From Vibrio amylolyticus (GTDB lineage: Bacteria; Pseudomonadota; Gammaproteobacteria; Enterobacterales; Vibrionaceae), in assembly GCF_023145695.1 (NCBI RefSeq), contig NZ_JAJHVV010000003.1:310001-374000 (forward strand): a stretch of 64,000 nucleotides of DNA, written 5' to 3'. Positions 17,890-26,175 of this stretch are shown here, one piece after another (the stretch's first letter is position 1; each line of letters opens with the position of its first letter). A model generated the notes under the pieces. It was not told where the DNA came from, made no database searches, and saw only the letters and a list, made by a program, of their open reading frames with translations. The position numbers and the translations under genes were made by a program.

Positions 17890-18720
17890 ATGGCACTAGC
17901 TAAGAAACTTTCATTACTTGCATTACTCCTACCTCTTTCTACTTATGTCAGTGCAGAAGACACTGCAGAAGAAAATGCTCCCGATCCTGGTGACCACACT
18001 AAAGTATCGTCGGTTATAAGTGCGACTTACGGTGTTCAAAGCCTAGGTGAGGACGACAACAGCTGGCTTCAATTAACCGGTCAAATGTCAGGTGCTAAAG
18101 AGAATGGCAACTTATTCCTTGGTTCTCTTGCGCTAACAGGTCAAGAGTTTAATTCATCGGTTCCTGCATTAGATGATAGCTTTGAAGTCACTCAACTTCG
18201 TGCCCGTTACTTTGAAGTAAAACGTACTGAGTGGGAAAACGCACCAATGCTTGGCGTGTCTTTAGACTACATCGAAAATAGCTTTAGTGACCGTGCAACA
18301 CAAGATCGTTTGTTTGCCGTTGGTGGCTTAATTCGCATGAATACGCCATTCAAAAACTGGCTTTCATTTCCGATCATAGCAGCAGCGGTTGGTCAAAACA
18401 GCGATTTGGCAGAAAACCTTTTGGGCGCGGATAGCATGAGCTACGGCGTTCAGTTTAATTTCCTAAACTCAGTTTATCTGCATGAAAATGGTACCCACAT
18501 TCAATTGAATCCACAGTTTGCCAGCATCGATTTTGGTGGTGACATGGGCACAATTAATCAGCTTCAAATGGATACGGTACTACAGTTCCCACTGAACAGT
18601 AATCGTCGCCACTGGGGCAAAGTAACGTATACAGAGTTTTTCTCTGATGCTGGCGAAAGCAGCCTTAAGCACAATGATAAAGGTACTGAGCTGAAGTTCA
18701 CTTACAGCTACTACTTATAA
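17890..18720 (+). CDS. Putative outer-membrane beta-barrel protein
   Basis: A 276-residue exported protein. A signal peptide ending in STYVSA (about residue 22) is followed by an acidic stretch (EDTAEENAPDPGD) and then alternating amphipathic strands throughout (for example NLFLGSLALTGQEF, QLRARYFEVKR). The C-terminal strand ends KFTYSYYL; the terminal residue is Leu rather than the usual Phe. This is consistent with a small beta-barrel. I recognise no named family. It is divergent from the ToxR-like regulator and ends in a strong terminator. The ribosome site is a weak AGG. Confidence 0.65.
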   Translation: MALAKKLSLLALLLPLSTYVSAEDTAEENAPDPGDHTKVSSVISATYGVQSLGEDDNSWLQLTGQMSGAKENGNLFLGSLALTGQEFNSSVPALDDSFEVTQLRARYFEVKRTEWENAPMLGVSLDYIENSFSDRATQDRLFAVGGLIRMNTPFKNWLSFPIIAAAVGQNSDLAENLLGADSMSYGVQFNFLNSVYLHENGTHIQLNPQFASIDFGGDMGTINQLQMDTVLQFPLNSNRRHWGKVTYTEFFSDAGESSLKHNDKGTELKFTYSYYL

Positions 18721-18763
18721 GCGTTTACTTATAGAGAACTCATCTCTATATTAGCTTTAAAGA

Positions 18764-18798
18764 AAAAGCCTGAAAATGCTCCACATTTTCAGGCTTTT
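18764..18798. terminator. Bidirectional terminator between OMP and yaiL genes
   Basis: AAAAGCCTGAAAATG and CATTTTCAGGCTTTT form a perfect 15-bp stem with a 5-base loop. T-rich ends on both strands suit the two convergent genes. Confidence 0.85.
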
Positions 18799-18844
18799 AT
18801 ATATCTAAAATTCCCTCAATTCATGGAATTGAAGGAACTAATGG

Positions 18845-19363
18845 TTACCACATCAGGTCATCTGGTACGACGAAATCTGCGTACGGATCATCTTCAGCAG
18901 GGATCTCTTCTTCAGATGTGTTGTTCTCGATGATTGTCTCTGCGTCGCGCATTGCAATTTTATCCGCAACGCCACCTGGAATCACAGCGTAACTTTCACC
19001 ATATCGTGCAATCGCTAAAATACCTTTAATGAGCTGTTCTCTTTCAAGCGATTCTACATACAAAGATTTAACGAGTGTGCCGTCAGTAAAGTTGTATTTG
19101 ATGTCACCTTTAAGCTCAATCTTATTCATTTCAATCAATTGCTTAACTTGTGCTTTTAATTCTTTACTCAACTGCTCATCTTTACGCTGTTGATTAAGCT
19201 CTTTATCACGCTCTTGTTGAGCGGTCTTGTTTGCTTCAACGGCTGCTTTTGCTTCACGAGCTTGAACGCGAGATTTCTTCGCGCCTTTTTTAGCCTTTTT
19301 TAGTTTCTTCTCATTAACTAATCCAGCTTTAAGCATTTGCTCTTGTAGGGTTAACTTCGCCAT
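18845..19363 (-). CDS. yaiL: DUF2058 (YaiL) protein
   Basis: A 172-residue protein of the DUF2058/YaiL family. It starts with the typical MAKLTLQEQMLKAGLV, followed by a very basic helical stretch (KKLKKAKKGAKKSR), a coiled-coil region (about 45-85), then the family core DIKYNFTDG and RYGESYAVIPGGVADKI (about 119-135). The tail is acidic and ends PDDLMW. Family members are described as nucleoprotein or polynucleotide-associated proteins of unclear function. It shares the bidirectional terminator with the OMP gene. The 11-bp tandem repeat lies about 107-205 bases upstream of its start. Confidence 0.9.
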   Translation of the reverse strand: MAKLTLQEQMLKAGLVNEKKLKKAKKGAKKSRVQAREAKAAVEANKTAQQERDKELNQQRKDEQLSKELKAQVKQLIEMNKIELKGDIKYNFTDGTLVKSLYVESLEREQLIKGILAIARYGESYAVIPGGVADKIAMRDAETIIENNTSEEEIPAEDDPYADFVVPDDLMW

Positions 19364-19469
19364 GGTGTATCCATATTAATTATCTTGGCGTTAGTTTAAC
19401 TTTTCATACTAAGCAAATAAAGAGCCCTTAGTGGGATTCTAGTCATCGGAGAGCGTCGAAAGCACTGTG

Positions 19470-19568
19470 CTGTTCAGGCTTACCTAAGGTATAACTTAGG
19501 CATACCTTAGGCATAACTTAGGTAAAGCCAAGGCATAACTTATGCGTAGTTCAGGCAAACTAGGGCGT
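19470..19568. repeat. 11-bp tandem repeat, about nine degenerate units
   Basis: Nine consecutive 11-base units run from 19470 to 19568. The clearest are TACCTAAGGTA (19481), TAACTTAGGCA (19492), TACCTTAGGCA (19503) and TAACTTAGGTA (19514); TAACTTATGCG (19536) and TAGTTCAGGCA (19547) follow after one diverged unit. Consensus is about TAACTTAGGCA. The array sits between the stop of the kinase gene (19575) and the start of the yaiL gene (19363). Spacing is close to one helical turn. It could be a multi-site operator, an mRNA 3' structure or slippage remnant. Confidence 0.8.
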
Positions 19569-19574
19569 AATCAA

Positions 19575-21761
19575 TCAAGTGCTTGAGGTCGTTTCTGGTG
19601 CGTTTAACGGTAATTCAATAATAAAGCAGGAACCAGAGCCGACAGTACTCTCTACTTTAATGTCTCCCCCTAATAGTCCAGTCACAATATTATATGTAAT
19701 ATTTAACCCTAGACCCGATCCACCTTTCCCTAGGCGAGTCGTAAAGAACGGATCAAATACCTTAGGGAGTACTTCCTGTTCAATACCCACACCGTTATCG
19801 AGTACCTTAATAGCGGCCGTATGATCGTTAATTAACGAGCAACTGATCGTTACTTGTCTATTTTCTTTCCCCGAAAATGCGTGTGTTACAGCGTTGGACA
19901 ATAGGTTCATTAATACTTGTGTTAGTGGCCCTGGGTAGCTGTCCATCGCTATGGATTCTGTGAGGTTTTCCTCTAGGCTGATCAGATCTTTCGAAAGCGT
20001 GGGTGTCATGGTGACACGCAGCTCATGGAGTATCTCAGGTAAATCAAATTGACGACGTTGGTAGCTTGTTTGATCAACCGCGACTTGTTTAAAACTGGTG
20101 ATAAGCTCTGCTGCTCGATGAAGGTTTCTCTCTATGCTATCGGCTGATTCGTTACTTTGCGCAAGGTAGTTGTCGAGAACAGATTTTCTTAGCCCTTCTT
20201 GAGTCGCGGTAACGAATTCTTTATTAAACTGTTTAATTGAACTAGACACTAACAGTGCATTTCCAATAGGGGTGTTGAGTTCGTGAGCTATTCCAGCAAC
20301 GAGTGAGCCAAGCCCAGCTAGCTTTTCAGAATGCACCAGTTCGTCTTGTGTCGCTTTTAGTGTTTTTAGTGCCTCTTGCAGATCATGAGTTCGTTCCTCA
20401 ACACGTTGTTCAAGTTCAAGGGTTTGTTTCTCAATCGTAGAGACATGCTGACGCCTTGCCGTTTCCGTATTGGCTGCACTAACAAACCAATATTGCCATT
20501 TACTCGGTATGTCAGGAATATCAATGGGAAATTGCCGTGGCAGCTCTTCAACAAATTGTGCGAGTTGAAGAGCAGGCTGACTAAAGTTCCAGTGCTGATA
20601 CAGCACAGTAAACAACAAGAGTGCAGCAAAAAGCCCACCCATAATCAGGTAAGGGAGAATGGTCTCAAAAATGTGATTTTGAATTTTACTGCTCTCGATT
20701 TCAAGAACCAAATTCCAAGGCGTATCTTCAAGCTTATAACTCACCCAATTCCCATTCTGATCGGTTTGAAGCAGACCTGTTTCGACTTTCCTAGCTTCGT
20801 CAATGCTGGTGAGGGAGAGGACTTCCTCTTGTTTAACTGCCTCTGTTTTACCTTTTAAGTAACCCTCACTATCTGCAATTACTGTCCCATTCTGATCCAC
20901 AATCGCGAAGTGTCCAAGATCAGAACGTAATTCAATCAGTATTTTGTCGAGCACTTTTAGTGTGATATCCGTACCCACAGCCCCAACAAAATTATCACTT
21001 TCATAGATTGGGGCGAGCAGCGAAATCATCATGCCCTTCCCACCTGCGTCCATGTATGGTTGAGTCCATACCTTTATCCCTTCAGAATTCTGTTCTTCCC
21101 CTACAAGATCGAGTGGAAAGGTACCACCTGCTTCATAAATAACAGCAAGTGCATCATCCATATTATCTGTGTTGGTCGCCGCAAGTATGTCGCTGCTCAG
21201 AACCCAAGGGTAGAGTTGGGTAAGGGCTTTTTGACCATCATAGTAATAGCTCCATTGGAATTCGCTATGCTGTTGATGCGTTGCGACAACGCCTGGCATC
21301 ATAGGGAGTAGTGACGCTAAATCGAAGGTAATGTCGCGGATATCCGATAGAACAAAAACCTGTCCGACAGACGCTTTAAGTGGCTCAGGGATGGAGTCCC
21401 ATAACCCTTGCGTTGAAGTGCTGCTACCTTGCTCTGCTAGGTATTTAATCGTAGGACTTCTTGGTGTTAACTCTGGGTGTTGTCGGGCATTTTCTATGGC
21501 GTAACGCATTCGGTCGATATGATTTAACGAGACTGAAATGGTTTGCGTTAGTGCAAGAAGTGTCTCATCTCCGTGGTGTAGCTCTTGGCTTAGAATTTGG
21601 TTCTTGACCTGTTTACTCAAATAGATAGCGTTGCCGAGCGTAAGCAGAATAATCAGCAGTAGACCCCCGTAAATCATCAGTCGATAACGTTGAATCAATG
21701 CCTTAGAGCTAAGGTTTGTCTCTTGATTTGAGTTTTTTGTTTTCGATTGTTGATCGTTCAC
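19575..21761 (-). CDS. Membrane sensor histidine kinase, dCACHE type
   Basis: A 728-residue kinase. The first membrane helix is at about 29-49 and the second at about 367-388, with a large dCACHE-like periplasmic sensor between them (for example GKGMMISLLAPIYESDNFVGAVGTDI near 245-270). A cytoplasmic coiled coil (EQRVEERTHDLQEAL) leads to the phosphoacceptor box SLVAGIAHELNTPIGN (about 488-503), of the NTPxG subtype. The ATP-binding blocks are NLLSNAVTHAF, DNGVGI and GKGGSGLGLNI. It lies 73 bases downstream of the EAL regulator gene and is probably its cognate kinase. The start is GTG. CACHE domains commonly bind amino acids or organic acids; the ligand here is unknown. Confidence 0.9.
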   Translation of the reverse strand: MNDQQSKTKNSNQETNLSSKALIQRYRLMIYGGLLLIILLTLGNAIYLSKQVKNQILSQELHHGDETLLALTQTISVSLNHIDRMRYAIENARQHPELTPRSPTIKYLAEQGSSTSTQGLWDSIPEPLKASVGQVFVLSDIRDITFDLASLLPMMPGVVATHQQHSEFQWSYYYDGQKALTQLYPWVLSSDILAATNTDNMDDALAVIYEAGGTFPLDLVGEEQNSEGIKVWTQPYMDAGGKGMMISLLAPIYESDNFVGAVGTDITLKVLDKILIELRSDLGHFAIVDQNGTVIADSEGYLKGKTEAVKQEEVLSLTSIDEARKVETGLLQTDQNGNWVSYKLEDTPWNLVLEIESSKIQNHIFETILPYLIMGGLFAALLLFTVLYQHWNFSQPALQLAQFVEELPRQFPIDIPDIPSKWQYWFVSAANTETARRQHVSTIEKQTLELEQRVEERTHDLQEALKTLKATQDELVHSEKLAGLGSLVAGIAHELNTPIGNALLVSSSIKQFNKEFVTATQEGLRKSVLDNYLAQSNESADSIERNLHRAAELITSFKQVAVDQTSYQRRQFDLPEILHELRVTMTPTLSKDLISLEENLTESIAMDSYPGPLTQVLMNLLSNAVTHAFSGKENRQVTISCSLINDHTAAIKVLDNGVGIEQEVLPKVFDPFFTTRLGKGGSGLGLNITYNIVTGLLGGDIKVESTVGSGSCFIIELPLNAPETTSST

Positions 21762-21834
21762 GCTTCATATCCCTATTGTGCAGTTAGCTCACGGAGTTTT
21801 TACCTTCTGAGTTTTTAGCAATCAGCGTAAGTGG

Positions 21835-24048
21835 CTACTTTTGTTTATCTTGTTCAAGCAATGCTTGAAAGTCATCGAGGTTCATCGCCTTGGCAAACAA
21901 CCACCCCTGGCCTTCTTCACAACCAAACGCTCTAAGTTTTGCTAACTGACTCTGGGTTTCAATGCCTTCGGCTGTTACTTCAAGCCCTAAGGTTTGACCT
22001 AGATTTACGATCATCTTAGCGATGCTGTCATCGTCTTCCATGGCGTCGACAAAGGCTCGATCGATCTTAAGGCGAGTGGCTGGTAACTTGTGCAATACAC
22101 TTAATGAAGAGAAACCGGTACCAAAATCGTCAATCGCGACCTTACAACCAAGCGCTCTGACTTTGTCGAGCACGTTACAAATGTAATCAAGATTGTTAGC
22201 CGCCATTGTTTCCGTTATCTCTAACTCAAGTTGTTTAGGCTCAATGCCCGTGCTTTTTAATGAGTACTCAAGAAGTGAGGCGAATCCGGAATCTTCTAAC
22301 TGTACGGGCGAGATATTGATGGCCATACAGATATCGTTGTAACCCGCGTCATTGAGCTGTTTTAATTGCTCACACGAACGTTGGATTACAAAGGCGCCAA
22401 TGGTTAGCATCATGCCGGATTGTTCCGCAAGAGGAATGAACCTATCTGGTGGAACCAAATCACCGTCGTCATTTCTCCAGCGTAGCAGGGCTTCCATACC
22501 GGTTATTTTGCCTGAAGAAAGGTGATATTTAGGTTGGTACATCATAAACAGCGCATTTTGAGTCAACGACACTCGAAGCTGCGTTAATAGTTGCATGCGA
22601 TCGCGAGCGCATTCTCCCATGTCTTGAGAGAAGGTGATGGCACCACCTCGTTTATGTACTTTTGCTTGCTTCAGTGCGACTTGAGCATCTTTGAATAATC
22701 CTGTAAGTTCTTCGGTTCGTTCAACGAGTTTCACCAGCCCAATACTCGCACTGAGTTTGAATGGTTGCACACCGATAGTGAAATCATCCTTAAATGTTTC
22801 GATTATTTGTGAAGAGCTGACCTCTGATTCAAGACCAATTAAAGCAAACACATCGCTGCTTACCCTGGCTAAGAAGCAACGGGGGAACTGTTCAGTTAAC
22901 CGTTCAATGACCTCTTTTAAAACACAGTCACCGAATGCGTGCCCAAAGCTGTCATTGATAGACGAAAAATCGTCGAGATCGATTAATGCTAGTGTCGATG
23001 ACTTTTCATCGGTTCTTGGTGAGCAGAGGTATTTGAGAAGGTAATTTAGATTGGGCACGTTGAGCAGTGGGTCAATATAGGCTTGTTCTTCAAGTCTGTT
23101 GTAAAGCAATACATTGTCAAACCCAACGGAAATGTTGGCGCAAAAAACTTCTAGAAGGTGACGATCTGTCGCTTCTAATGGTTGATCGGTATCTAGATAA
23201 GCGGCCAACCCACGACCTTGTTCGGTAGAGAAATAAAGGGTAATCGCATCATCAAATAAGCTTCTTTTCTCTTTAAGGCAGGCCGTTAAACGCTGCTTAA
23301 TATCCTCGAATTGAATGTTATCGATAGGGGATTGTACAAGATCTCGATACCTTCCAGATGCGGCAATAACTTGAGCGCCATTATTGTCATCAAGGATGCC
23401 TTCCTGAGCGCATATCAAGCCATCAGGCTCAGTTTGAATGAGCGCACTTATCTGTTTGACCGCTCCCTCGGCAAACAGCCTCATGCCATGAATATGAGCA
23501 AGTTCGGTACTGGCTTTGACGACACTTTCTAGCCCTTGGCGCATGGTTTGCTGTTGCTGAATTTGTCGATAAGCACGAATGGCACTGGTCAAAATGGTAA
23601 ATAAACGAATTCGAGTCAGCTCAGACTTCGTGCGATAGTCGTTGATATCGTATTTTTGGATTGTTTCGAGTTCTGGCGCGTAACCTGGCTGCCCTGTTCG
23701 TAGCACAATTCTAATCGAGCTCAGGTTGAGTTTATTGCGAATTGTATTCACAAGCTGAAGCCCCGCATCTTCTGTTTCCATGACGACATCAAGTAAGATG
23801 ACGCTGACATCATGTTCCTGTTGAAGCACGCTTTCCGCTTCTTTTGCTGAATAGGCATGCAATATTTCTAAAGGACGCCCTTCAATAGAGAGATCGTTTA
23901 ATGTTAGCTCTGTGGCAATGTGAACATCTTTGTCGTCATCGACGATGAGTATTCGCCAACATAATGTCCGAGACCGTTGGGGAATAGAATCGGAAGTATC
24001 GTCGATAACCATCAACAGCTCATCGTTTGGGCTATTTTCTGTGCTCAT
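21835..24048 (-). CDS. Response regulator REC-DUF3369-GGDEF(degenerate)-EAL, c-di-GMP phosphodiesterase
   Basis: A 737-residue regulator. The receiver (about 30-165) has the phosphoacceptor in VILLDVVMETEDAG and the DUF3369-linked signature RIVLRTGQPGYAPE. A DUF3369 sensor-like domain (about 170-325) follows. The GGDEF domain (about 335-480) has SSDVF in place of GGDEF, so it should not synthesise c-di-GMP. The EAL domain (about 490-730) keeps the catalytic set: EALLRW, NISPVQ, EITET, DDFGTGFSS, AEGIE and EEGQGWLF. It should therefore hydrolyse c-di-GMP when phosphorylated, promoting motility over biofilm. It precedes the dCACHE kinase in one operon and parallels the kinase/HD-GYP pair at 43807-46991. 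Confidence 0.92.
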   Translation of the reverse strand: MSTENSPNDELLMVIDDTSDSIPQRSRTLCWRILIVDDDKDVHIATELTLNDLSIEGRPLEILHAYSAKEAESVLQQEHDVSVILLDVVMETEDAGLQLVNTIRNKLNLSSIRIVLRTGQPGYAPELETIQKYDINDYRTKSELTRIRLFTILTSAIRAYRQIQQQQTMRQGLESVVKASTELAHIHGMRLFAEGAVKQISALIQTEPDGLICAQEGILDDNNGAQVIAASGRYRDLVQSPIDNIQFEDIKQRLTACLKEKRSLFDDAITLYFSTEQGRGLAAYLDTDQPLEATDRHLLEVFCANISVGFDNVLLYNRLEEQAYIDPLLNVPNLNYLLKYLCSPRTDEKSSTLALIDLDDFSSINDSFGHAFGDCVLKEVIERLTEQFPRCFLARVSSDVFALIGLESEVSSSQIIETFKDDFTIGVQPFKLSASIGLVKLVERTEELTGLFKDAQVALKQAKVHKRGGAITFSQDMGECARDRMQLLTQLRVSLTQNALFMMYQPKYHLSSGKITGMEALLRWRNDDGDLVPPDRFIPLAEQSGMMLTIGAFVIQRSCEQLKQLNDAGYNDICMAINISPVQLEDSGFASLLEYSLKSTGIEPKQLELEITETMAANNLDYICNVLDKVRALGCKVAIDDFGTGFSSLSVLHKLPATRLKIDRAFVDAMEDDDSIAKMIVNLGQTLGLEVTAEGIETQSQLAKLRAFGCEEGQGWLFAKAMNLDDFQALLEQDKQK

Positions 24049-24249
24049 TCAGTCCTCAATTATTGTAGTCATTCAAGTACGACTAATAAAAGTAACAATA
24101 AGAATTATTAGTGAGTATAGAACTGTTTATTCTGCTCTGCAGAAAACCGATGGTATTGTTTGTAAAACACTTTATGGCGATCGCAATACACGAGAAATAC
24201 GAAGGGGAAATTGAGTTTTAGTGTTTATGATTTGAAGATAAGTATCATT

Positions 24250-24284
24250 ACCTACAGCAAGCCAGTGTGTATCTTGCTGTAGGT
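24250..24284. other. 12-bp perfect stem-loop after the DEAD-box gene
   Basis: ACCTACAGCAAG and CTTGCTGTAGGT pair around an 11-base loop, 8 bases beyond the stop of the minus-strand helicase gene. No T-run follows on the minus strand, so it may be an mRNA-stabilising end rather than a classical terminator. Confidence 0.6.
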
Positions 24285-24292
24285 GGGTTTGG

Positions 24293-25558
24293 CTACTTAG
24301 ATTGACGAGGAGATCGTGACTTTTTACTGAATTGCTTAATGCTGGTCTTGTTGTTGGTTCGACGGTTAGCTTTCTTGTCTCTAGGTGCGCGTTTACTCTC
24401 ACCGCTTGAAGGCTTGTCGGTGACTGGGAACTCAGCCAATGTTTGCACGGCCAAATTACGCTGAGTGTTTTTACGTATCGCTTCCAAATATCCAGTTTCA
24501 CCGTGACACACCAAAGAGATAGCAAGTCCTTGTTGGCCAGCTCGTGCTGTGCGGCCTACGCGATGAACATAGGCTGTTGGATCAGAAGGAAGGTCAAAAT
24601 TAATGACAACGGGCAGTTGTTCAATATGAATGCCTCGAGCTAATACGTCTGTCGCGATCAGTACTTGAATCGATTTGTCTTTGAATTGCTCAAGTATTTG
24701 CTCACGATCTAATTGATCTTTATTGCCATGAAGGGCTGCGCACTTGATTCCCGCTTTAGCCATCTTTTTACTCAGCCCATCTGCGCTATCTTTAGCACTA
24801 ATAAAGACCAAAACTTGAGACCAGTCAGATGATTGTATTTGTTGGATAAGGGCTTTGGTTTTGCTTCCTTTATTTACCAGGAAAAGTTGTTCTTCAATGT
24901 TATCCACTACCTGATTAGCTTCACCCACTTGAACATAGCTAGGTTGGTTTAGCTGACTGTTTATACGTTCACTTAACTCTGGGGGCAGCGTTGCAGAGTA
25001 CATAACCGTCTGCTTTTTAGAAGGCAGCTTGCTGAGAATGGTTTGAATATCAGGCCAGAACCCCATGTCTAGAAGTCGGTCGGCTTCATCGAGTATAACG
25101 CGTTCAACCGTTTCAATAGCGAGAGTGTTAGTTTGGATAAGATCTAATAATCGTCCTGGTGTAGCAACGATAATGTTAGGTTTTTCTTGTAGTTGCTCAA
25201 CTTGCTGTTCTCGATCGACACCGCCGGAAAGTTTGATGATCTTTACATTGACTTGTTGGGCTATTGAATCAAGATCGGAACACACTTGAGTTGCGAGTTC
25301 ACGTGTAGGGACAATAATAATCGTCGTAAGGTTATCTTCATTATTTGTTTGGCTTGTTTCACCGTCAGCCAGGCATTTTTCTACGGCAGGCAAACCGTAA
25401 GCCAGTGTTTTCCCGCTCCCTGTTTGTGCAATGGCAAGAAGATCGTCACCCTTTAAAAGCACAGGAATAGATTGTGACTGAATATCAGTAGGCACTTTGA
25501 AGGCAGAAGGTAACGCGTTAATAAGCGCTGAGCTGAGATTGAGGCTAGAGAATGACAT
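24293..25558 (-). CDS. DEAD-box RNA helicase, RhlE-type
   Basis: A 421-residue ATP-dependent RNA helicase. Motifs in order: Q motif (IQSQSIPVLL), Walker A AQTGSGKT (about 43-50), PTRELA, TPGRLLD, DEAD in VILDEADRLLDMGF (about 155-168), SAT in MYSATLPPE, then ATDVLARGIH and HRVGRTARAG in the second RecA domain. The C-terminal tail (about 380-421) is very basic (KRAPRDKKANRRTNNK, SKKSRSPRQSK), as for RNA binding. Such proteins remodel rRNA or mRNA. It stands alone. A second RhlE-type helicase lies 1.8 kb away on the other strand, beyond the ArsR/permease pair. Confidence 0.92.
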   Translation of the reverse strand: MSFSSLNLSSALINALPSAFKVPTDIQSQSIPVLLKGDDLLAIAQTGSGKTLAYGLPAVEKCLADGETSQTNNEDNLTTIIIVPTRELATQVCSDLDSIAQQVNVKIIKLSGGVDREQQVEQLQEKPNIIVATPGRLLDLIQTNTLAIETVERVILDEADRLLDMGFWPDIQTILSKLPSKKQTVMYSATLPPELSERINSQLNQPSYVQVGEANQVVDNIEEQLFLVNKGSKTKALIQQIQSSDWSQVLVFISAKDSADGLSKKMAKAGIKCAALHGNKDQLDREQILEQFKDKSIQVLIATDVLARGIHIEQLPVVINFDLPSDPTAYVHRVGRTARAGQQGLAISLVCHGETGYLEAIRKNTQRNLAVQTLAEFPVTDKPSSGESKRAPRDKKANRRTNNKTSIKQFSKKSRSPRQSK

Positions 25559-25664
25559 AGGCTTAACTATTTAATGAAGCGGGAACACGAGGCGCACCTT
25601 ACCATAGGCCGCGTTAACGACCTATCGGTTTTCAAGTGAACGATTTGGCTTGGTTGTTCTCGTT

Positions 25665-26018
25665 TTATTGTTGATCACCTTTCTGTTGTTCATTTTCTTG
25701 GTTTTCATCTACGCAGCATTCATCTTGTAGAAATCCAATCACGGACTGAAGTTGGGTAAATTCAGCGACGCAGTATAGGGTTCTTCCTTCACGACGCTGA
25801 GTAATAAGCCCAGCAGAGGCTAACCCAGAGATGTGGTGAGATAACGTTGAACCAGGGATATTCAGTGATTTTTGTAGCCCTCCAACGGCAATGCCTTGAA
25901 AACCGGCACGAATGACACTCTGAAAGATCATCAGACGGGTGGGGTGACCAAGCTCTTTTAACGCTTTTGCCACGGTATCGACATCGAGTGTTTCTGTTTT
26001 TAAGTCGTTTAGTTTCAT
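25665..26018 (-). CDS. ArsR/SmtB-family transcriptional repressor
   Basis: A 117-residue winged-helix repressor. The N-terminal helix VAKALKELGHPTRLMIFQSV is typical of the family, the recognition helix region is NIPGSTLSHHISGLASAG, and the wing is ITQRREGRTLY. A C-terminal cysteine pair, DECCVDENQE, could bind arsenic or another thiophilic ligand. No ELCVC motif is present in helix 3. Two starts are open: TTG at 26033 and ATG at 26018; neither has a strong ribosome site, and I prefer the ATG. It is divergent from the permease, and the shared gap has two near-identical palindromic sites, so it very probably represses both. Confidence 0.85.
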   Translation of the reverse strand: MKLNDLKTETLDVDTVAKALKELGHPTRLMIFQSVIRAGFQGIAVGGLQKSLNIPGSTLSHHISGLASAGLITQRREGRTLYCVAEFTQLQSVIGFLQDECCVDENQENEQQKGDQQ

Positions 26019-26068
26019 GTTGGTGGTTTTCAAAATTTAGTAGCCTGTAGTCAGCTGAGTTTTATTAT

Positions 26069-26088
26069 ATTTCGATATTACTAGAAAT
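26069..26088. promoter_or_regulatory. Probable ArsR-family operator, copy 1
   Basis: ATTTC-N10-GAAAT with inner CGAT and CTAG. It is nearly identical to the copy at 26118, including the following GTA. It lies about 50 bases upstream of the repressor start. Confidence 0.6.
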
Positions 26089-26117
26089 GTATTGATCAAT
26101 CCAATGTGCAAGAGTAT

Positions 26118-26137
26118 ATTTCGATTATTCTAGAAAT
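26118..26137. promoter_or_regulatory. Probable ArsR-family operator, copy 2
   Basis: A second ATTTC-N10-GAAAT palindrome, 49 bases from copy 1 (between four and five helical turns) and 38 bases upstream of the permease start, well placed to block its promoter. Confidence 0.6.
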
Positions 26138-26175
26138 GTAGATTTAAAGTAAGACAAACGGTAAGGTAAATAATT

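Noticed and set aside
19470..19568. Short regular repeats considered as a CRISPR array
   Set aside because: Units are 11 bases and contiguous with no unique spacers; no cas gene is present.
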